A stretch of 42,868 nucleotides of DNA from Chloroflexota bacterium (GTDB lineage Bacteria > Chloroflexota > Anaerolineae > JAAEKA01), in assembly GCA_029558955.1 (NCBI GenBank), contig JAKQCW010000146.1, positions 1 through 42,868 on the forward strand. Reading direction: 5' to 3'. A program made the position numbers and the translations under genes. Of the stretch, positions 8,027-19,200 are shown piece by piece (within the stretch, counting starts at the first letter, position 1; every line of letters begins with the position of its first letter). The notes under the pieces were generated by a model. It ran no database searches, was not told the DNA's origin, and saw only the letters and a list, made by a program, of their open reading frames with translations.

Positions 8027-9202
8027 ATGACTCCATCCTTCGACGCGATCATCATCGGCGGCGGCATCAACGGCGCGGCCTCGGCCTTTTTCCTGGCCCG
8101 GGCGGGCCTGCGCTGCGTGATCGTCGAGCGTCTGCCCGCGCTGGCGCGGCTGACCACCTCACGCTCCATGGAGGCCATGCGCGCCCAGTTCGTGGAGCCG
8201 GAGAACGTGGCCATGATGCGGGAGAGCATCGCCTTCTACCAGGACTTCGCGGCCCGCACTGGCCTGGAGGGCTACGATATCGGCGTCCATCAGCAGGGCT
8301 ATCTCTTCCTGACCACCGAGGCGGATGGGCTGCAACGCTTCGGGGCGCGCGTCGCGCTGCAGCACAGCCTCGGTTTGACCGATGTGGAGCTGCTCAGCGG
8401 CGACCAGGTGCGGCGTCGCTTCCCCTACGCCGCGGCCGAGGAGATCACAGCCGGCGCTTTTCGCCAGGGGGACGGCTGGCTGTCGGCCCACGAGGCCTGC
8501 TTCGGCTTTGCCCGCGCCTCAGGCGCGGCGCTGCGGCTGAACACCACAGTGTCTGGCCTGATGATCGAGGCTGGCCGCGTGCATGGCGTGGAGACCGACC
8601 GCGGCCCGTTGGCTGCGCCGCAGGTGATCATCGCGGCCGGGCCTTATTCTGGCCGTGTGGCCAGCCTAGCCGGGGTCGAGCTGCCGCTGCGCATCGTGCG
8701 CCGCCATCGGGTCACCATCGGCCAACACCCGCTGATCCCCCAGGATGCGCCGATGGTGATCGACCAGGAGAGCGGGGCGCACTGGCGGCCGGAGAAACCG
8801 GGGGCAGCGCTGGCCTGGGCGCAGGCGCACGAGCCGCCCGGCGAGCCGTTGGACGAGGTGCCGGTCAACCCGCACTTCGTCCACCAGGTGCTGGAAGGGG
8901 CCTACCGCCTCTGCCCCTTTTGGCTGGATGTGGCCGAAACGCTGCGCCGCGATCAGGTCTTCGTGCAGGCCGGCCAGTACACCATCACCCCCGATGACAA
9001 GCCGATCATCGGGCCGCACCCGCAGATCGCCGGGCTGCACTTCAACACCGGCTACAGCGGCCATGGCATCATGGCCGCGCCCGGCGGCGGCCGTCTGCTG
9101 GCCGATCTGGTCACTGGCGCCGTCAGCGACGAGACCAACCCGTTCAGCTTCCGCCGGCTGAGCAGCTTGGATGCGGCCTCTGGCCACCAGCGCTTGCTCT
9201 AG
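8027..9202 (+). CDS. FAD-dependent oxidoreductase of the DAO/sarcosine-oxidase-beta type
   Basis: The 391-residue protein opens with a dinucleotide-binding fold, IIIGGGINGAASAFFLARAG, with GGGxxG at 11-16. The acidic residue of VIVER at about 31-35 would bind the FAD ribose. The C-terminal signature TPDDKPIIGP followed by HFNTGYSGHGIMAAPGGGRLLADL is the usual end of the DAO family (sarcosine oxidase beta, glycine oxidase, D-amino-acid dehydrogenases), which oxidise secondary or D-amino acids to imines. TTSRSMEAMRAQF at about 48-60 corresponds to the R-S-x-x-x-x-R block near the flavin. No alpha/gamma/delta sarcosine oxidase subunits or ferredoxin genes are adjacent, so it is likely monomeric or uses an unknown acceptor. 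The substrate is unresolved. A membrane-protein gene follows after 12 bases. Confidence 0.88.
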   Translation: MTPSFDAIIIGGGINGAASAFFLARAGLRCVIVERLPALARLTTSRSMEAMRAQFVEPENVAMMRESIAFYQDFAARTGLEGYDIGVHQQGYLFLTTEADGLQRFGARVALQHSLGLTDVELLSGDQVRRRFPYAAAEEITAGAFRQGDGWLSAHEACFGFARASGAALRLNTTVSGLMIEAGRVHGVETDRGPLAAPQVIIAAGPYSGRVASLAGVELPLRIVRRHRVTIGQHPLIPQDAPMVIDQESGAHWRPEKPGAALAWAQAHEPPGEPLDEVPVNPHFVHQVLEGAYRLCPFWLDVAETLRRDQVFVQAGQYTITPDDKPIIGPHPQIAGLHFNTGYSGHGIMAAPGGGRLLADLVTGAVSDETNPFSFRRLSSLDAASGHQRLL

Positions 9203-9214
9203 CCCAACCAAACT

Positions 9215-10087
9215 ATGCACCGTATTCCTGTCGCCATCAAAGAAGACGCCGTCGAGGTCGATCGTTATCGCCGTCTGATGGGGACTGGTCTGGGCGCCCT
9301 CCTGGGCCTGGTCTATCTCCTGATCTCCCAGGGGATCAACCTGATTTTTCTGCCGGGCGTGCCTCTCTACCAGCCGCCGCTGGGCTTCTGGGGCAACATC
9401 GCGCTGGGGGCGCTGTGGGGCGGGCTGCTGGGGCTGATCTGCGCCTGGCCCTACAGCACCGCCATCGGCGTGACGCTGGCCAGCCTGGCCAGCATCACCG
9501 TGACAGTGGCCCGCGGCCTGGCTGGCATCGACGAGAGACTGGGACGGCTGGTCGTCATTGCCGTGGTGCTGGGCATACCGGCCGCGCTGTTGATGGCGCC
9601 GGCCATGGCAGCGTTGCGCTGGGCCATCAACGGCCTGGTGGATCTGCGCCGCCACCCCACCGCCCGCGATCAGCGTTGGCGCGGGCCGTTGATCCTGCTG
9701 GCGTTGGTGGCTGTGATCGCGGCCTTTTCGCTTTTCAACGCCAAGGCGCGCGCGTTGCTGGTGCGCATGGACGATACCTTGCAGGCCGGTCTGGCCGCCG
9801 AAAGCTTCGACGCCCTGCCGGTTGAGCTGCAAGCCCTGCGCAGCGGCGACTATTTGACCGACGCCAGCAGCGGCTACACGCTGCAATGGACCGAGACCGA
9901 CCTGGATCGTTTCATCGATCTGCGGCCATCCAACAACTACAGCGCCCACTCGGCCATCCTGGTGCGCTTCGACAACGGCAACAGCCTGATCTGTCTCTAT
10001 CCTGACGTGGGCATCCGCCCCAACTGCGCCTTCCGCGCCATTCCCAGCGTCATCCCGCTGCGACCCTACGTGTCAGAGGACTGGTAA
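9215..10087 (+). CDS. Polytopic membrane protein with C-terminal soluble domain, unknown
   Basis: The 290-residue protein has about five hydrophobic segments in its first 175 residues: around 24-48, 56-78, 80-102, 108-132 and 152-170. A polar domain of about 115 residues follows. This domain has several aromatic-rich short strands and ends in DVGIRPNCAFRAIP with two cysteines. I do not recognise a family. It starts 12 bases after the oxidoreductase stop and has no Shine-Dalgarno, so it is likely read from the same transcript, but a functional link to that enzyme is not evident. Confidence 0.75.
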   Translation: MHRIPVAIKEDAVEVDRYRRLMGTGLGALLGLVYLLISQGINLIFLPGVPLYQPPLGFWGNIALGALWGGLLGLICAWPYSTAIGVTLASLASITVTVARGLAGIDERLGRLVVIAVVLGIPAALLMAPAMAALRWAINGLVDLRRHPTARDQRWRGPLILLALVAVIAAFSLFNAKARALLVRMDDTLQAGLAAESFDALPVELQALRSGDYLTDASSGYTLQWTETDLDRFIDLRPSNNYSAHSAILVRFDNGNSLICLYPDVGIRPNCAFRAIPSVIPLRPYVSEDW

Positions 10088-10099
10088 CACCCGCTCCCG

Positions 10100-10210
10100 C
10101 TCCGATCCGCACCCCTCCGCGCTCATCCGCGTCCCCACCCCTCCGATCCGCGTCCCTCCGCGTTCATCCGCGTCCCCACCCCTCCGATCCCCACCCCTCC
10201 CCCTCCGATC
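10100..10210. repeat. 41-bp tandem repeat between convergent genes
   Basis: CTCCGATCC recurs at 10100, 10141 and 10182, exactly 41 bases apart, with a truncated copy at 10203. Within units the words TCCGCG and CATCCGCGTCCCCACCCC recur. The array starts 13 bases after one stop codon and ends nine bases before the stop codon of the giant gene. The plus strand is C-rich and the minus strand G-rich. No terminator is recognisable here. Confidence 0.85.
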
Positions 10211-10218
10211 TGCGTCCA

Positions 10219-13200
10219 TCAGGATTCCTCCGCGTCCCACACTGCCCCCCAACATCCGGCCACCGCTGTCAGATCGGCCACGTCGATCACGCCGTTGATC
10301 ACCACGTCATAGCGGGGATCCCAGCCCGGATCGCCCGCGACCAGACCCCAACGGGCCGTCACCAGGCCGATATCGACGATATCCACCTGCTGATCCTCGT
10401 TCACATCCGCAAACGCGCAGGCCGCCGGTGGAACAACCCCGCTCACCACCACGCTGACCAGCGTATTGGCCGTGTTGCCGAAGTCATCCTGCACGGTGTA
10501 GCCGAAAGTGTCCACCAGGCTGTGGTTCACCGGCAGCGTCGCCAGCACCGCCGAGAGGGTAGGATCATAGCTCAGCCCGCCGTCTGGGGCGATGACCACG
10601 CCCGCCCCCAGCGTGCTGGGATGATCGAAGGCGACAACGCTCAGCCCGTCGCCGTCCAGGTCGCTGTCGTTGGCCAGAACGCCCGGCGCCGCTATCGCCA
10701 ACACCTGGTTAGCCAGAGTCGCGTAGCCGTCGGGCAGCGCCTGCGGCGGCCGATTAGTCACGGTCAGCCGGAAGTCGCCGATCGAGGCGACGTTGCCAGC
10801 CCGGTCCACAGCGGTGACGCGAATCACATAGTCGCCCAGTTGATCCAGCGTGGGGACAAAGCGCCACAGGCCGCCGGCGAAGGAAACCGGCTCGACCCGC
10901 ACCGTCCCATCGGGCAGCTCGACCAGCCCATCCATGCGCGCCACGCCGCCGCCGTCGCTGACCGTTCCGCTGAACTGCGGCGTCTGGTCGGGCGCGGCCG
11001 GCTGGCTTTCACCCAGCGGCTGGTCCGCGGTGAGGGCCGGGGGAACCGTGTCCACGATAAAGGTGCGGGTCAGCGGATTCAGCGAGCGGTTGCCCGCGCC
11101 GTCGAAGCCGTGCAGCGACACCGTTTCCGTGACGCCGTCGCCCGTCAGCAGCGCGCTGAAGTCATGTTGCCAATCCACCGTCGCCGCGGGCAGCGACGTG
11201 CTGGCCCGGCCGCAGCCGGTGGCATAGCCTGCGCCCAGGCAGACCGCGACCTGATCCACCCGCTGATCGTCGTGGGCCTGTCCATTCCACAGCCGTTCGG
11301 CCGCGTTGATATATCCATCGGCCAGGTAGCCATCCACCAGTGGGTCCAGGGTGACGGTGGGCGACGTGGTATCCACCAGCAGGGAATGCACCGGGCTCCA
11401 GGCGCTGGTGTTGCCGTGGCGGTCGCTGGCCCGCGCCCGCAGATCGAAGCCGGTCAGCCCAGCCAGGTCGCCCGGCTCCCACAGACAGGTCCACGCGCCA
11501 TCCTCCGGCGTGGGATCGAGGCAGGTCAGGGTGGTGGTCGCCTGCGTCGGCAGCGCGGTGATCTCGATCTCGATCTCCGTGGCGCCCGAGGCATCGGCCA
11601 CGCGGCCCAGGATGAAGTTCACCCCTGGCCGGGCGTAGTCGGTGGGCGCGTCGATGACCACATCGATGGGGGGTTGGCTGTCCACCGGGTGCAGCACCCA
11701 CAGCCAGTCGAAGTCGCGTCCGTGCAACCCATCGGCCACCGCCACGTTCAGCTCGGCCGACTGTCCGTTGAGACTGACATTGACCAGCGCGTCGACCTGC
11801 ACCGTAACCGTGACGCCGGCCGCCACATCGCCCAACTGAATGATGCGCGAGCTGCTGCCGTCGGTCAGTCGCAGCGCGCCGCGCGTCGAGACCGTCAGTT
11901 GCACATCCTTGGCGGTCGCGCTGCCGCTGTTGGCATAGCGCACGGTGTAGCTGACCGCCTCCCCGTCGCCCACCGGCAGCGGATTGCCCGCCGCCGGCAG
12001 CGGCTGATCTGGCTGGCCATCCAGGTCTGCGTCCAGCGACGCGCCGGGGGTCAGCAGATCCAGCAGATCATCGGCCAGATAGCCGGCGCCGTAGCCGCCC
12101 GGCGCGCTGACGATGTCGAAGTGCAGGTCGCTGGCCGCGGCGCGCTGGCCGTTGGGCAGAACGCCCGCGCCCAGCGAGGGGAAGGCGACAAACTGGGTCA
12201 GGCGGAAAGTGCGCAGATCGCGGCCCTGAGCCACCGGACTGATCACGCGTGGACTGTTGAGCGGGTTCTTGTTGGGCGCCGCGGCCCACAGGCTCAATGC
12301 ACCCTCCTCCGTCGCCACAGCCAACAGCTTCAGCGAGGAGGCCGGCGTCAGATTCAGGCGGGCAAAGGGCAGCAGCAGGTCGGTCTGCAGTGCATCGCGC
12401 CGGAAATTCGGCGCGGGCAGGTTCTGCGGCGCGGTCCAGGCGCTGCCGTTCCATTCCAGCAGCGTGGCCAGCGTGTCATCCTGCACCCAGATCAGGTAGT
12501 CGGGAGCAAAGCCGGCCGGGAAGGCAATGGCGCCGCCGGCTGCAAAGGGATCGTACAGCCCCGCGGCCCCGCCGGCGGCCGTGTCCAGATAGATGAACAG
12601 GTCGCCGTTCAGCGCCCAGCTCGCGCCCGACCAGACCAGGCGCAGCGCGTCGCCGTTCCACGAGGTGTGCAGCGTTTGGAGCGCCGCGGCCGAGTCGTTG
12701 AGGCGCAGCTCGGCGTCGACCGAGATCAGCGAAGCGCCGCTGGCCATCCAGGCGCGGTAGCCCAGATCGTCGATCAGATCGGGGGTGGTGGGCGCATCCA
12801 CATAGACCGGGCCGACGGTGGCCAGGCGTTGATTGCCGTTGACATCGCGCGCGACCACGTGCGCGTAGTAGATCTGCGCCTCGTCGGGGAGGAACTCATG
12901 GCGTCGCGGCCCGGCCGGCGGCACGCTGACCGCCGCGCCCAGGTTGGGGGTGATGGTGTGAGTCCAGCTCACCAGGTACTCGTCCAGGCCGGCGCCGTCG
13001 AAGCTCTCGCTCCACGCCACCGCCAGCGTCGGGTTGGTGGCGCTGATGGTCTGGCCGGGGACGATGGGGGTCGCCGGGCCGCCGCCCACCAGCACGCTCA
13101 GAGTTGGGGTGAAGGGCGACGGCGGAATCAGGTCCACCGTGACGACCTGGATGTCGGTGGCTATCTGACCGGCCGCGTCGGTGATGCGGGCGGTGACGGT

Positions 13201-16200
13201 GTAGCTCTGACCGTCGGCGCCGTTCTGCGGCAGCCAGTCGAGGCTCCAGCGGCTGCCGTCGAAGAGCGCCGGGACAAAGCCGGCCCCGCTGTCGGTCTCC
13301 ACCGCCACCGCGGCGGTCGAGGCTGCGCTGGCCGGCCCTTCCAGCCGCACCTGGTTGGCGGCGATCTCGTCAGCCTCGTTGAAGATTGCGGCGTCGATGG
13401 CAATGGCCGGCGGCGCCGTGCTGACGGTCAGCGTGATGGGCGCGCTGTCGCTCTGGATGCTGCCGTCCCAGGCCTCGGCCAACGCGTCCAGCACATAGAC
13501 GCCCGCGGCCGGCGGCGTCCACTGCCAGATCCAGGCGGCGTCGCTGGTCGCGCCGTCGGGCCAGTTGAAGAGCTGCGCCGGCGCGCCGTTCACAGTCACC
13601 GTCACCTGTTTGAGGAAGTCGCTGGCGCTGGCCGCGCCCTGCACAGTGACCGCGTCCAGGGTGGGGAGCAGCGCGCCGTTGGTGGGGGTCAGAATCAGCG
13701 AATCCACCAGCGACGGGGTGAAGTCGATGGGAGTGCCCGGCGGCGCACTGGGCGGCGCAGCAAAGTCGGGCCGCATTCCTGCCGACCAACTGCGATCCAC
13801 CTGCCCGCCCAACAGGGCGAAAGCGACCGTGCGGCCGCTGATCGGGTCGGCGTCGCTGTCCAGCTCAGCGTTGTCGCCCTGGTTCTGTAGGCTGAAGAGG
13901 AAGCCGGGAACCAGGTCGAAGCCCAGCGCATAGCTCCCTGGCGCCGCGGTGAGGGTGTAGAGGCCGGTGGGGCTGATGGTCAGAGTCGAGGTGATTTCAG
14001 CGCCCAGCCCGTCGTAGAGGGTGATCGCCAGCAGGCCCAGGCCCGGCTCGTGGTCCTGGCGCACGCCGTCGTCGTTGAGGTCGTCCCAGACCATGCCGCC
14101 CACCTGCGCCGCCGGCTCAGGGGTCGCCGTGGGCGTGGCGGTAGGCGTGGCCGTGGGGCTGGCGGTGGCCGTGGGGGTGGGGGTCGGCTGCGTGACGAGG
14201 CCAGCGTCCCAGCTCAGATCCTCCTGCCCAGCCGCGACGGTGAAAAGCGCGCTCAGACCGGTGGCCGGGTCGGCGTCGCTGTCCAGCAGCGGGTCGCTCC
14301 CCTGGTTGGGCGGGCTGAAGATGTAGCCGTCGGGCGTGACGAAGCCAACGCGGTAGATGCCGGGCGGTGCGCTGAAGCTATAGAAGCCCAGGGCGTCAGT
14401 CACCGTCAGCGCCACGTCCTGTCCTGCGCTGTCCAGCAGCGCCACCATGACCGCCGCCATGCCCAGCTCGCCGGCATCCTGGATGCCGTTGGCGTTGAGG
14501 TCTTCCCAGACGCGGTCGCCGATGATGGCCGGCAGCGGCGTGGCCGTCGGCGTAGCCGTCGCGGTGGCGCTGGCCGTCGGCGTGGCGGTCGCGGTCTCCG
14601 TGGCGGTTGGCGTGGCCGTGGCCGTGGCCGTCGGCGTGGCGGTGGCGCCGCTGAGGGGCGTGGCCGTGGGGGTGGCGGTCTGCGTCGCCGTGGCGGTAGG
14701 CGTGGGAAAAGCGGTAGCGGTAGGGGTCGGCGTGGGCGCCAGGGTGAACCCCGCATCCCAGCTCAGGTCGGTCTGGCCCGCGCCCAGGGTGACAAGCGCC
14801 GTCACGCCGCTGCCGGCGTCAGGGTCGCTGTCCAGCTCCGGATCGCCGCCCTGATTCTGGGGGCTGAAGAGGTAGCCGGGCGGCGCGCCGAAGTTCAGCA
14901 GATAGTCGCCGGGCTGCACGCTGAAGGTGTAAGCGCCGTTGGCGTCGGTCAGCGCGCTGCCGGCCAGCGCGCCGTCGGCCGTGAAGAGCAGCACCGCGAC
15001 GCCGGCCAGCCCCGGCTCGCCCGCGTCCTGAATGCCATCCGCGTTCAGGTCATGCCAGGCCCGGTCGCCGATGACAGCCGGCGGCAACAGCGTGGCCGTG
15101 GGCGTCGGCGAGGCGGTGGGCGTCGGCGTCGGCGTGTCGCCAGGGGTGGGGGTCGGCGTGGGCGTGTCGGTCGCGGTGGGCGTTGCCGTCGGCGTAGCGC
15201 TGGGTGAAGCCGTGGGCGTCACAGTGGGGGTCGGCGTCCAGGTGTTGGTGGGGGTGAAGGTGGACGTCGCCGTCTCGGTGGGGGTAGCCGTGGCCGTGGG
15301 CGTGTCGGTCGGCGCCGGCGGAGGGGTCGGCGTGGCCACCTGCGGATGCTCGAAGGCGCCGCTGTCGCAGAGGGCCGAACCGTTGCCGTCGCCATCCAGC
15401 GGGCGGGCGAGGCCCCGTTGATCGACTGCCTGGCAGGCATCGCCGCCGCTGCCCGGCGCGGCCGGGTTGCCCGCGTCGATGGCCGGGCTGCCCAGCAGCA
15501 GGGCGTGGGTCAGCGTGTCGCCGCCGTTGTCGCTCAGCAGGCCCAGCAGCGGATCGATGGGTGCGGCGATGCTGCCCACCTGGTCGCCGGTCGCGGCGTT
15601 CCAGTCGCAGCCGTCGGCCCGGCTGATCAGGTTGTAGCCGCCAGAGATGACTGGAACGAACTCGTCGAACCGGGCGCAGTCCGGCGCGGCGTCCGACAGG
15701 TCCAAGTTATCGGCGACCAGGCTGTTTCGCAGCGTCGTCTGGCCCGAGTAGGCGAAGAAGCCGCCGCCGGCGCCGTAGTCGTCGTCATTGCCGTCGGCCG
15801 TGTTGCCGGTGATGGTCAGGTTGTTGATCGTCGTCTCGCCCGACTGCACGAAGAGGCCGCCGCCGTTGTCGCCTGCCGTGTTGCCCGACAAGGTTACATT
15901 GTCGATGAATATGGGCAGCTCGCTCTCGCCGCCGCCGCTGACCACCAGCCCGCCGCCATCATACCCGGCCGAGTTGCCGTAGATCACGCTGTTGGCGATG
16001 GAGACCGGCCGGTTGGCGTAGGAGAAAACGTACACGCCGCCGCCAGCGCCGTTCTCGACGGTGTTGCTGTAGATGGAACTGTTCTCCAGCGTGAGGCTGT
16101 TTTGCCAGGCGCGCAGCCCGCCGCCTTCGTTACCGCCGCCGCCGGTGATGGTGTTGGAGAAGATAGCCGAGCCGCTGATCTGAAGGTTCACCGCGCCGCT

Positions 16201-19200
16201 GCCGTAGACGCCCGCACCCAGGCCGCGCGCCGCAGGCTGGACCGCGATGGTGTTGTGGCTGACCGTGACATGCTCCAGGATCAGCGTTCCCGACCAGGCG
16301 GCGATGCCCGCGCCGCCGTCGTAGTAGGAGTTCGACAGTTGCAGCGTGTTGTCCCGCACCGTCAGATCGCGCAGGGTCAGGGCGCCCTCACTGAGGATGC
16401 CCGCGCCGCTGGTCTCGCTGGCCAGTCCGCCGGCCACCGTCAACCCGCCGATCTGCACGGGCACATCGTAGGCGACCTGGAAGACCCGGCTGGCGTTGTT
16501 GCCATGGATCGTCAGCGCCGACGCGCCGGGGCCGACAATGTCCAGAGCGTCGGTGATGTCGAGCTGGCCCAGCAGCAGGGTGATGCTCCCGGTCACGGCA
16601 GGCGCAAAGACAACCGTGTCCAGGCCAGGGCCGCCATTGGCCGCGCCGATGGCCTCGCGCAGGGTGCAGTCGCTGCCGTCGCAGACGCCGTCGTCGTGGT
16701 CAGCGTTGGTGTTGACCACCAGCGGGCCGACGATGGGGGTATTGGTGACGGTGGGCGTCGGCGTCACCGTGGGGGTGGCCGTGGCGGTGGGCGTCGGCGT
16801 CACCGTGGGGGTCGCCGTCTCGGTGGGCGTGTGGGTGGGGGTCGGCGTCGGCGGAATGAGCGGGTAGCCCAGAACCAACCCCACGCCGCTGCCGATGGGG
16901 CCGCCGCCGCCGACGCCGGCGATGTTCTCCGACGGCGAGCCGGGGGCCAGATCAGCCTGCCAGAGGCCGCAGGCCTGCAGCCAGTAGACCTTGCCGCCGG
17001 CCGTGTCCACCGTCAGCGCGAAGGGCTGGCCGGGATCGGTGCAGATGAAGCTGGGCGGCGCGCCGCTGGAGATGGTCACCACATTCTGGTTCAGGCCGTT
17101 CAGATCGGCGCGCCTGATGTCGTGCGAGCCGCTCTCCGTCCAGTAGATCCATTCATTGGGGCCATCGATGTAGATGCCATTGACCAAGCCGGCTGCCACG
17201 GTGAGTACAGCCTGCGCCGCGCTCGGCGAGGGGACGCTGCCCCGGTAGATGGTGTTGTTGGCGCCCCAGTAGAGCTGCCCGCGTTCGGCATCCACCGCCA
17301 AGCCGCCGCTGCCGTCGCCGTAGTAGGGGAGGGTGGTCAGGGTCGCGGTGTCCAGGTCATAGCTCTGGATGAAAATGCCAGCCTTCCAGAACAGGGTGTT
17401 GGTCATCGAATCGAAGGCCAGCGCGCCGGGCAGGTCCAGGCTGCCAACCACCAGCGTCTGATTCGAGCCGTCCAGATCGGCGCGCATGATGCGTCCGTTG
17501 TTGCGTTCCGCCCAGTAGATGCGCTGATTGGCCGAATCGACAGCCACGCCGCCGGCCTGACTGTTGTTGAAGGCGTCGGCAAGCTGCGCACCGGCGGCCG
17601 GATCCAGCCAGGGGAAGGCCCCCAGCAGCCGGGCGGCCATGATCTGGCCTGTGCCGGCGCGCGACCAGAAGAGACTCTTGTGATAGACGCCGCCCGAGGG
17701 TGTGGCGGTGGGGTCGCTGCGGGTCGGCGTGTTGGTCGCTGTGGCCGTGGGCGTGGCCGTGGGGGTAGCCGTGAAGGTGGGGGTGGCCGTCGGCGTGTCG
17801 GTAGGCGTCGGCGTGAGCGTCGGCGTGTCGGTCGCGGTGGGGGTCGCCGTGGGGAGCGGCCCGTAGACCAGCGCCGGATGGCTGTTGAGAACGGTGTAGT
17901 CGGTCGCGAAGGTCTCGATGTTGCTGCCGTCCAGGTTGGCGCTGAAGACGCTGGAGCCGAACTCGGTCCAGACCATCTTGCCGCCGGCCACGTCCACGTG
18001 CAAGCCGGAGATATCCGCGCTGCGGCTGACCAGCGTCTGCATGTTCTGGCCATCCAGGTCGGCGCGGCGGATCACCCGCGCCGTGCGCTGGCTCCAGTAA
18101 ACCTTCTCGGCATAGGGGTCCAGCTCCAGGCCGAGAATGGCGTCGCCCAGGCCGGTCACCAGATCCTCGCGGTCGCTGCCGTCCAGGTTGACGCGACGGA
18201 TCGCGCCCCCCTCGCTGTAGTAGAGCTTGCCCCGCTCCGGGTCCAGCGCCAGCGCGCCCAGGTTGCTGCTCAGATTGGGCAGCAAGGTCACGGGGTCGGA
18301 GCCGTCCAGGTTGGCGCGGCGCACCGAGCCGCCCCACCAGGCGCCGTTCCAGAAGGAATCGAACCAGTAGAGCTGGCCGTTGACCGCATCCACCACCAGG
18401 TCGGCGGGGTTGAACAGGTCGTTGCGCAGCACCGTAACGTCAGATCCATCCAGGTTCATGCGCATCAGCCGGCCGTAGCTGCGGTTGTAGTAGGCCTCGA
18501 CCCAGTAGATCTGGTCGGTCAGCGGATTGACGGCGACGCCGGCCGGGTCGGCCCAGGGATCGCTGTAACGGTGGCGCACGTCGCTGCCGTCCTCGTAAGC
18601 TGACTTGACGAAGAGGAAGCCGTCGGACCAGTAGATCAGCTTGGCGCGGGCGTCCGGCGTGGGGGTGGCCGGAACGCGCGTTGCCGTGGCCGTGGGCGTG
18701 TTGGTCGGCGTCGGCGTGTCGGTTGGCGTGGGTGTGTTGGTGGCCGTGGCCGTGTTGGTGGCCGTCGGCGTGGCTGTCGCCGTGGCCGTCGCCGTGGCCG
18801 TGTGGGTCGGCGTGTTGGTGGGCGTGCTGGTCGATGTGTTGGTGGGCGTCGGGGTGGGCGTCAGATAGGCCACAGCCGCGTCCGCGCCGACCCAGATGCT
18901 GTCCGCAGCCAGCAGTTGGACGTTGGAGCCGGCCGGCGGCAGGTCGGCCTGGCGCACGCCGGTCTGATTGGCTGTCCAGTAGACGCGGCCCCCGGCCACA
19001 TCCACCGCCAGGCCAGAGGCGCGCTCGGCGGCCGTGGCGATGGTCTCCACGTTCTGACCGTCCAGATCGGCGCGTTTGATCTGCGCGCCTTCCGACCAGT
19101 AGATCTTGTTGGTGGGGCCATCCACGAAGATGCCGTCGATGGAGGAGGACGCGGCGCCGGTGTAGATCAACTGGCGGCCGCTGCCGTCAAGCTTGGCGCG

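Larger units (their letters stand above)
13745..15084 (-). other. Three SdrD-like B repeats in the giant protein
   Basis: Three copies of about 115 residues lie at 14740-15084, 14196-14524 and 13745-14112, separated by Thr-Pro linkers 6 and 7. Each opens with a variant of [19 protein letters not shown], which carries a calcium-loop-like D-x-N-x-D/N-G-x-x-D pattern, and ends with [10 protein letters not shown] followed by LSWDAGF. This is the SdrD B/CnaB-related fold found in surface adhesins as a stalk. The third copy is the most diverged ([18 protein letters not shown]). Confidence 0.85.

Noticed and set aside
10100..10210. Possible CRISPR array from regular 41-bp spacing
   Set aside because: The spacing is of a continuous tandem repeat; the bases between the repeated words are also conserved, so there are no spacers.
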